Shown piece by piece: positions 58,913-64,000 of a stretch of DNA of 64,000 nucleotides. The translations under genes and the position numbers were made by a program. The notes under the pieces were generated by a model, which saw only the letters and a list, made by a program, of their open reading frames with translations, ran no database searches and was not told the DNA's origin. How positions within the stretch are numbered: position 1 is the first letter of the stretch; each line of letters starts with the position of its first letter. This DNA comes from Streptomyces formicae (GTDB taxonomy: Bacteria; Actinomycetota; Actinomycetes; Streptomycetales; Streptomycetaceae), in NCBI RefSeq assembly GCF_022647665.1, contig NZ_CP071872.1:186001-250000 (forward strand), read 5' to 3'.

Positions 58913-59608
58913 GTGAGGAACCTGTCCGAAGCCCAATACGGCCGTGTCCGCCCCGCCTGGCACGCCGACCAGTTCCTGCACACCGCCCGCGCGCAGGCTC
59001 CGTACCGCCGCACTACGGGTCGTATTGCCGCGGCAGCTGCCCTCATGGCCGCCCTCGGCACCGGCCTGGTTGCCTGCGGTTCGGGCTCCGACCTCGCCCC
59101 CGACGTGAGCGTCGAGAACACGGCGACCGTGCCTGCCGAGCAGGGCGCGCCCTCAATGCCCAAATCCAGGCCGACGGGCCTGCGTATACCGTCCGCGAAG
59201 GTGGACGCCAAGTCGATGCTGGACCTCTCGGTGGACAAGAACAAGGAACTCCAAGTACCGCCGGCGGACAAGGCGGACGAGCCGGGCTGGTGGACCGGCA
59301 GTGTGACACCGGGGGAGAAGGGTGCGGCCGTACTCGTCGCGCACTACGACACCGCCAATGGGCCCGCGCTCATGAGAAACGTCGCGAACGTCGATATCGG
59401 CGCCACCATCGAGGTACCGCGCGCGGACGGCAGTACCGCGAAATTCCAGGTCCGCGAAATCCAACAGGTGAGCAAGGAACACTTCCCCACCGACAAGGTG
59501 TACGGGTCGACCGACCATCCGGAACTGCGACTGCTGACCTGCGGCGGACCCATCAAGAACGGCCATCGCACCGACAACATCATCTTCTACGCCGACCTCA
59601 TGAGGTAG
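58913..59608 (+). CDS. Class F sortase
   Basis: 231 aa from GTG 58913, CAGGAG 5 bp upstream. One N-terminal hydrophobic segment (about 40-58, ending LVACGSG, which could be a lipobox), then the class F sortase barrel: GLRIPSAKVDAKSMLDL, PGWWTGSVTPGEKGAAVLVA, catalytic His in AHYDTAN, Cys in RLLTCGGP and Arg in NGHRTDNIIFYADL. All three residues are present. It should transpeptidate a surface protein; the gene just upstream is the obvious candidate. Confidence 0.93.
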   Translation: MRNLSEAQYGRVRPAWHADQFLHTARAQAPYRRTTGRIAAAAALMAALGTGLVACGSGSDLAPDVSVENTATVPAEQGAPSMPKSRPTGLRIPSAKVDAKSMLDLSVDKNKELQVPPADKADEPGWWTGSVTPGEKGAAVLVAHYDTANGPALMRNVANVDIGATIEVPRADGSTAKFQVREIQQVSKEHFPTDKVYGSTDHPELRLLTCGGPIKNGHRTDNIIFYADLMR

Positions 59609-59714
59609 CAGCCCGCGGCAACGCCGGGCACCCGCAGAGGGCGGGCGTGCCCGTGGTTGTGGGTCCCGCCCCCTCGCCCGGCAGCTGCCCAAGCTAGCGC
59701 CCGAATGCCCCACT

Positions 59715-59905
59715 CGAGGCGATCTACCAGGCTCTTTATGTCCAGGGACGCGGGGCGCTCGAGCTGGTGGCCTGCCTGCGCACCGGACGCGCACTGTGGG
59801 TTCCTCACGCCCGTTCCCGACAGCGGACCAGCGGCCACGCCACACCCGAGGCGATGATCTGCGAGCGTCCGGCCGCGCCGAGGACCGCGCGGTCCCGGGC
59901 CACTG
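59715..59905 (+). pseudogene. IS30-family transposase fragment
   Basis: A frame reads LEAIYQALYVQGRGALELVA then CLRTGRALWVPHARSR, and after a shift AMICERPA / AEDRAVPGHW. These follow one another in IS30-type transposases. Both ends are missing; the fragment is joined directly to IS3-type sequence. Confidence 0.75.
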
Positions 59906-59919
59906 GGCGCGATCCTGGC

Positions 59920-60158
59920 GCCGAGTTCGGCATCCGACTGTCAGTCGGCCGCACCGCCAGTGCCGGGACAACGCGCTCGACGAGTCGTTCTTCGCCGCCA
60001 TCAAACGTGAGTTGCTCGACACCGCTGTCTGGCCCAGCCGAGCCACTGCCCGCACCGCGATCTTCGATTCCATCGAGAGGTGGTACAACCGGCACCGACT
60101 GCACAGCAGCCTCGGCTACCGCAGTCCCGCCGACTACAAGACCGCACCCGCAGCCTGA
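59920..60158 (+). pseudogene. IS3-family OrfB (integrase) C-terminal fragment
   Basis: EFGIRLSVGRT in one frame, then after a one-base shift RDNALDESFFAAIKRELLD, TARTAIFDSIERWYNRHRLH and SSLGYRSPADY up to the stop at 60158. This is the last third of the rve domain with the final catalytic Glu (in DESFF). The left part is missing, replaced by IS30 sequence. Confidence 0.85.
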
Positions 60159-60235
60159 CCACCACACCGACGGTGTCCGTCAAAGCAGATCATGGAAACG
60201 AGTTCCCCCTTGCTGATCTGAACGTCTTGATCTGA

Positions 60236-60487
60236 CCCCTCTTCCGCCGTTGAGGAGTCGTCGAGGATCGCTGTCTAGGCGTGGAGCAGGGCACGGTGCA
60301 CGTCACTCACAGCGGAACGAACTTCGTCGCCGGATATGAGAGACGCCTCGACGATCCACTTGTAAGCGGTCGACCGGTTCTCGAACAGCTTCCCGTCGTC
60401 CTCATCCTTCAGGATGGAGGCCAGCGAGTCATGCCAGCCGTAGAGCTTGATCAAGAGGTCCCTGTACAGGCCCTTCTTGTCATCCAG
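60236..60487. repeat. 252 bp direct repeat, right copy
   Basis: Partner of 56567-56818. Changes include the base that turns CAG (left copy) into TAG and ends the small membrane protein here. Confidence 0.92.
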
Positions 60488-60622
60488 CCAGCGCACCTGT
60501 TCTGCATGTGCTCGTTGTTCCTGCTGGATACGCACCTGTCCGCGCTGAGCCAGCCATGCGCCCGCAAAGCCCGTCACAGCCCCCACCGTTGTGCCCGCAA
60601 GTCCGACCAGCGCTGCTTCCAT
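60275..60622 (-). CDS. Small single-span membrane protein, shortened C-terminus
   Basis: 115 aa. One span (about 4-24, LVGLAGTTVGAVTGFAGAWL) then a charged helix (GQVRIQQEQRAHAEQVRWL) and YRDLLIKLYGWHDSLASILK. The stop TAG at 60277-60275 replaces a CAG that is intact in the left copy, and the following codons persist out to 60236, so the C-terminal roughly 50 residues were lost. It may still be expressed. Function unknown. Confidence 0.72.
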   Translation of the reverse strand: MEAALVGLAGTTVGAVTGFAGAWLAQRGQVRIQQEQRAHAEQVRWLDDKKGLYRDLLIKLYGWHDSLASILKDEDDGKLFENRSTAYKWIVEASLISGDEVRSAVSDVHRALLHA

Positions 60623-60755
60623 GACAGCCTTCTAGCAGAAAACTGACTCAGCGAGCAGGGAAAGATCAAAGTCGGTGGAGTCTCAGCGGCTGACTCCAGC
60701 TCGGTCGGGCACGGGATCGACGGTACCCACGGGGGCTGGTTCATCTTGAGAGTTG

Positions 60756-60793
60756 CCGGGGAGCCGGGGAGCCGGGGAGTCGGGGAGCCGGGG
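60756..60793. repeat. 9 bp tandem repeat (GGGGAGCC)n
   Basis: About four copies of CCGGGGAG(C/T) in the gap ahead of the frameshifted gene at 60835. No gene here; it looks like replication slippage. Confidence 0.75.
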
Positions 60794-60834
60794 GTCCGTG
60801 CGGGTCCACCTGAAGCACCCGAGACGCCTTGCTC

Positions 60835-61136
60835 ATGACAGCGACAGCGGTCGATCATTCGCGCATGAGACCCGAGGTGCAGGCGCTCGTCGCGGACGGT
60901 ACGCTCCCCGACTGGGACGCGAGCGAAGAAGAGATCGACAGGCGCGACAAGCAGCTTCGGGCTATCTCCCGGCCGGTTATGGCAGAGGAAGCACAGGCGC
61001 TGGCCGCGTGCTTCGGGCCCGACGACTGCTACGGCGTCGCCTGGACGCTGGTGCACTTATCGAGACGGGTCCTGGACGGGTGCCCTCAGTGGCTCGTCCC
61101 GCTCCTGACGCCGATGACTGGCGCCACACGCTGTAG
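60835..61136 (+). pseudogene. Hypothetical immunity-like protein, frameshifted
   Basis: MTATAVDHSRMRPEV or the ATG at 60865 opens RPEVQALVADGTLPDWDASE and runs to FGPDDCYGVAWTLVHL. At about 61057 one base is missing: the expected next residues IETGPGRVPSVARPAPDADD with a stop at 61136 are in another frame. I recall this whole pattern from short Streptomyces proteins near toxin loci. As written, the frame continues in unrelated codons to 61233. Confidence 0.75.
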
Positions 61137-61229
61137 GGGCCCTCTCCTGGGTACGGCTCGTGGTGCGCTGTCCGTGGCGAGTGCAACCGATGGTGCCAGT
61201 TTTCGGCCGAGCCGGGCTACCGTGCCGCC

Positions 61230-61786
61230 GTGATCGGCTCAGTGGAGCGCCCCATCCTTTCCTCGACGTCGACGGACCGCTCATCCCGTTCGGGCCATCG
61301 TTCGGCCGGGCTGAGGCTCCTGCCCCCAGCTCTGATGCGGTCCCTGACCAGGGAAACCCGTTGCTTGGTCGACTCGACCCCGCTCTTGGGCCGCGTCTGA
61401 TCGCGCTGGGGTGCGACCTGGTGTGGGCCACCACGTGGATGGACGATGCGAACGAGTCCATCGCCCCACGACTCGGGTTGCCGAGGCTGCCTGTGGTGGA
61501 GTGGCCGGAAGCGCCCGCCGACGACGACCCACGCGGCCTGCACTGGAAAACCCGCCAACTCGTCGAGTGGGCCGGCAACCGCCCGTTCATCTGGGTCGAC
61601 GACGAGATCAGCGCCATGGACCGCCTATGGGTCGCCGCGCAACACCAAGGCCCATCGCTGCTTCACCGCGTCGACCCGAACGAGGGCCTCGTCGACGGCG
61701 ACTTCTCGGTACTTGCCGGTTGGCTCCGTACCGCCGTACCAAGCGGTGTCACCTGCGAGGCGGCTGATCTGCGGGAAAGCGGCTGA
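61230..61786 (+). pseudogene. HAD-like hydrolase, N-terminal frameshift
   Basis: GTG 61230 opens SVERPIL; one base appears missing near 61257, after which the correct frame continues FLDVDGPLIPFG, DLVWATTWMDDANE, LPRLPVVEWPEA and FIWVDDEISAMDR to 61786. The DxDG nucleophile motif and the second acidic motif are intact. In the second frame an upstream ATG at 61160 could replace the start, but it would add a nonsense-like N-terminus. The family is abundant and uncharacterised in Streptomyces. Confidence 0.78.
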
Positions 61787-61816
61787 CTCGCCCCAGTCCG
61801 GCGGCCTCACGGCGGG

Positions 61817-62473
61817 TCAGATGCTGGACAGTGTCGTCGCCAGCGCCTGGAACCAGGCGCCGTAGGAGAACGGCTCGGGCGGGCCGACTTCCATGCCCAG
61901 TTCGGCCGCGGCCAGGGCGTAGTCCCCCTCGTCCAGGGGGAGCGCGAGCAACTCGTGGAGTTCGCCGACGAGGCGTGCGGCCAGCTGGGGGTCGGTGGTG
62001 GCGGCGTAGTCGGCGACGGCGGCGTCGTGGTCGGGGAACTCGTCCACGATGTCCTGCGAGAACCAGCCGCCGAGCAGTTGCGCGGTCTCCGGAAAGCGCG
62101 CGCGCCACTCCCAGTGCGTCTGCGGGGACGACGGTTCCGGGACGTCGCCTTCCTCGATGCTCTTCTTCAGGTGGTCGGCCAGCACCATCAGCCAGTCACC
62201 GATCCCCGACTGGGGTATCCCGGTGTCCGGGATCGCGTAGAACTCGCCAAGGCCGTGCCGGATGCGGCCCGGAGGGTTGCGGCTGTACTCGCGCAGTTGG
62301 CGCTCCGCCTCCGCGATGGCCGAGGGGCGGGTGTGCCAGGTGTGACGGAGGTACGCGTCCAGCGCGCGGCTGCGCCTCTCCGGGGTGTCGTCGGCCGGCT
62401 GCCCCAGGTACGCGTGCATCACCTGGTCCAACTCGCCGTACCGGCGATCGTGTTCGAGGGGCTTCATGGACAT
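61817..62473 (-). CDS. CdiI-type immunity protein
   Basis: 218 aa from ATG 62473 (MSMKPLEHDRRYGELDQVMH). The helical N-terminal domain ALDAYLRHTWHTRPSAIAEA and the pattern around LREYSRNPPGR resemble CdiI_2-type immunity proteins of contact-dependent inhibition. It follows the RNase-like toxin gene by 13 bp on the same strand, the usual toxin-immunity order. Soluble, no signal peptide. It presumably binds and blocks that toxin. Confidence 0.75.
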   Translation of the reverse strand: MSMKPLEHDRRYGELDQVMHAYLGQPADDTPERRSRALDAYLRHTWHTRPSAIAEAERQLREYSRNPPGRIRHGLGEFYAIPDTGIPQSGIGDWLMVLADHLKKSIEEGDVPEPSSPQTHWEWRARFPETAQLLGGWFSQDIVDEFPDHDAAVADYAATTDPQLAARLVGELHELLALPLDEGDYALAAAELGMEVGPPEPFSYGAWFQALATTLSSI

Positions 62474-62486
62474 GTGCGTGCGGCCC

Positions 62487-62786
62487 CTACAGGTAGAACG
62501 GGACGGTCGTGTGGACGACGAAGCCATGCGGGCTCGACGGCTCGCGGCGCAGCACCACGCGCGCCGCGCGGACCTCGACGGGTCCGTGCCCGGCCAGCAG
62601 GTCGGCCTCCAGCTGGACCCGGCCCACGGGCTCCTCGCGGGAGGGCCAGGCGGCGTCGATGGTGAGGCGGGCCCGGGTGTTCTGGGCGAGCCAGCGGTGG
62701 ATGACCTGCTCGTTGGCGGTCACCACCTGCTGGGTGGCCCAGTGGGCGGTCTCCCGGTCGGGGTAGGAGGCGGAACGGGTCCGCAC
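62487..62786 (-). CDS. Orphan RNase-A-like toxin cartridge
   Basis: 99 aa from GTG 62786. It consists only of the C-terminal toxin half of a polymorphic-toxin protein: SYPDRETAHWATQQVVTANE, VIHRWLAQNTRARLTID and PSSPHGFVVHTTVPFYL, the pattern of bacterial RNase-A-like (RNAse_A_bac) domains. The histidine near the C-terminus (VVHTT) is a likely catalytic residue. No secretion or pre-toxin region precedes it, so it is a spare cassette that can replace the main toxin tip by recombination. Immunity gene 13 bp downstream. Confidence 0.78.
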   Translation of the reverse strand: MRTRSASYPDRETAHWATQQVVTANEQVIHRWLAQNTRARLTIDAAWPSREEPVGRVQLEADLLAGHGPVEVRAARVVLRREPSSPHGFVVHTTVPFYL

Positions 62787-62846
62787 GGGGGCATCCTCTC
62801 AAATCACCAGGTCAGCAGCTGCGCTCGTACGGGATCGGCAGCCGGA

Positions 62847-63407
62847 TCAGTAGTCGGAGAAGTTCCAGAACATGCCCACCTCGGTGTCCGAGACGACGAT
62901 CAGGCCGTAGTCCTCCGAGTAGACGCTCAGCGGGCTGTACGCCCACCCCGACGACGTGAAGTCGAGCGTGCCGCGCACGTGGCCGGGCCTGTTGACGTTG
63001 GTGTGATAGCTGGCAGCCTCCCCGTATCGCGCGAGGATCGTGCGCGCCATGGCCCGCAGCTCCTCCTCGCTCTCCGTGAAGCGCTCCGGGTTTGACAGGG
63101 TGCACCTGTCGTCCGTGAGGGCAAGCAGCAGGTTCTCGGCGCTGTCCCGGTCGATCTCCTGGAGTCGCTCCGCGACGTACTCCGGGGGGTGGACGACGAA
63201 GGGGTACGTGGGCGACGCCTCGCGCTCAGGGTTCTGCGCCGCGTCGTCGAGACCGGTCCAGCCCCGCGGGTCCGGGACCCGGGCCATCAGCGCGAGGACA
63301 TCGAGGATCCAGTCCTCGTGGCGGCGTGGGCCCGTGGCGTCGTACGGGTACGCGTCCTCGTACAGGTGACGTACTGCGGCTTCCCAGGCGGCCTGGTCGA
63401 CGGACAT
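62847..63407 (-). CDS. Predicted immunity protein for upstream toxin
   Basis: 186 aa, soluble and acidic (MSVDQAAWEAAVRHLYEDAY, GRGDYPFVVHPPEY-like segment, DYGLIVVSDTEVGMFWNFSD). It begins 27 bp after the toxin gene at 63435 and precedes the orphan cassette, so by position it is the cognate immunity protein. No named family recognised. Confidence 0.68.
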   Translation of the reverse strand: MSVDQAAWEAAVRHLYEDAYPYDATGPRRHEDWILDVLALMARVPDPRGWTGLDDAAQNPEREASPTYPFVVHPPEYVAERLQEIDRDSAENLLLALTDDRCTLSNPERFTESEEELRAMARTILARYGEAASYHTNVNRPGHVRGTLDFTSSGWAYSPLSVYSEDYGLIVVSDTEVGMFWNFSDY

Positions 63408-63434
63408 GTGGTGACGGCCTTTCTCGGCGGGGCT

Positions 63435-64000
63435 CTAGGACTTGGAGGGCATCGAGGTCATGACGGTGAACGGCGGGGTGCGGCTGCTGTCGTACCGGAT
63501 CCGCGTGTCGATACCGGTCACGTCGTACGCCTTGGCACTCATGCCGCCCTGCTTGTACCCGGACAGCGGGTCGTTCGGGTCCACAGGCTGCTTGCTCACG
63601 CTGCGGCCGCTGGTCTCGCCGTTCGGCGCGGTCGAATGGAAGTCTTCGACCTTTCCCTCCTCCGGCGGCGGCGGGCCCTTGATCCATGCCTCGATGGCGG
63701 CCTTGTTCTGGTTGAGGTTGTGCTCGGTCAGCTCCTCCGCCCGCTGGTAGTTCGGGAAGGCCGAAGAGCCGCTGGGCATCGGCTTGCCGTGCGGCCAGGC
63801 CTGCGTAGGGCCGTTCGCCTGCTGGTCGCGCAAGCGCTGTGCGAGCTGCTCGTCCGTCTTGCCGACGTGCTTGTCCAGCGTGTGGCCGTCCGCCATGTAC
63901 TCGTTGGCGCCGAGGTTCAGGTCGTACCTGCCGGCCGAGTCGACCTCCAGCCAGACCTGCGAGTCCTTGAACTCCTCCATCAACGGACTGGGATCCCCGC
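63435..64000 (-). CDS. Polymorphic toxin with RNase-A-like C-terminus, N-terminus beyond window
   Basis: The frame is open to the window edge and shows the end of a larger protein: GDPSPLMEEFKDSQVWLEVD, TLDKHVGKTDEQLAQRLRDQ, HNLNQNKAAIEAWIKGPPPP and a final RTPPFTVMTSMPSKS. This is the RNAse_A_bac-type toxin domain with His in DKHVG and an Asn/Lys-rich helix. The missing part should carry secretion and pre-toxin domains. Immunity gene follows 27 bp on. Confidence 0.8.
   Translation of the reverse strand, partial: GDPSPLMEEFKDSQVWLEVDSAGRYDLNLGANEYMADGHTLDKHVGKTDEQLAQRLRDQQANGPTQAWPHGKPMPSGSSAFPNYQRAEELTEHNLNQNKAAIEAWIKGPPPPEEGKVEDFHSTAPNGETSGRSVSKQPVDPNDPLSGYKQGGMSAKAYDVTGIDTRIRYDSSRTPPFTVMTSMPSKS

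Overview
The window is chromosomal DNA from a high-GC actinomycete, almost certainly Streptomyces or a close relative. The signs are GC-rich third positions in every recognisable gene, many GTG (and some TTG) starts, ATGA/GTGA stop-start overlaps, a DmdR-type iron box, sortase-type surface proteins and polymorphic-toxin cassettes. No rRNA, tRNA or CRISPR array was seen.

Layout. 0-8.8 kb: mixed housekeeping and stress genes (phosphoribosyltransferase fragment, autoregulated MerR protein, sulfite-oxidase-like enzyme, flavin reductase, PP2C phosphatase, APH-like kinase, DoxX, XRE-cupin). 8.8-14.7 kb: zinc alcohol dehydrogenase, archease plus RtcB RNA ligase, and a TrkH/TrkA potassium uptake pair. 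14.8-24 kb: an unusual conserved-looking locus with a GTP cyclohydrolase II carrying Met at the specificity-determining Tyr position, a creatininase-family hydrolase, a stand-alone RibD-type reductase, a PTPS-like protein lacking zinc and catalytic residues, an alcohol dehydrogenase, GT4 glycosyltransferase, methyltransferase, LPG-synthase-type membrane protein and CDP-alcohol phosphotransferase. A sulfatase-type membrane enzyme lies nearby at 26-27.9 kb. A TnpB element interrupts the minus-strand operon. I read it as a pathway that turns a GTP-derived aminopyrimidine/pterin into a glycosylated, possibly lipid-linked product; no such product is known to me.

28-35.3 kb: a divergent locus with a Zur-like box in its promoter. 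It pairs a threonine-kinase-like GHMP enzyme with a cysteine-synthase-like PLP enzyme, a DUF364 protein, an MFS exporter and a complete FecCD-type uptake ABC transporter. This predicts synthesis, export and recapture of a small metallophore. 35.2-39.5 kb: MMPL transporter, a roughly 200 bp palindromic element, and two winged-helix repressors with clear operators, one heading a CDF metal-efflux operon behind a perfect 38 bp palindrome. 39.6-43.4 kb: an iron-box-controlled haem operon (two secreted paralogous surface proteins, one with an LAATG sorting signal, and haem oxygenase). 43.6-51.7 kb: two convergent PstS-like binding proteins, a Lys/Ser/Ala-rich tail protein and a giant CtpI-like P-type ATPase.

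51.7-64 kb is accessory and decaying. An aldo/keto reductase is interrupted by one in-frame TGA. FAD oxidase, enoyl-CoA hydratase and DJ-1/PfpI genes follow. Next comes a 3.4 kb island with a surface protein and class F sortase, edged by IS21, IS30 and IS3 debris and flanked by 252 bp direct repeats derived from one small membrane-protein gene. Two frameshifted genes follow, and the window ends in an array of RNase-A-like toxin and immunity genes that runs off the right edge.
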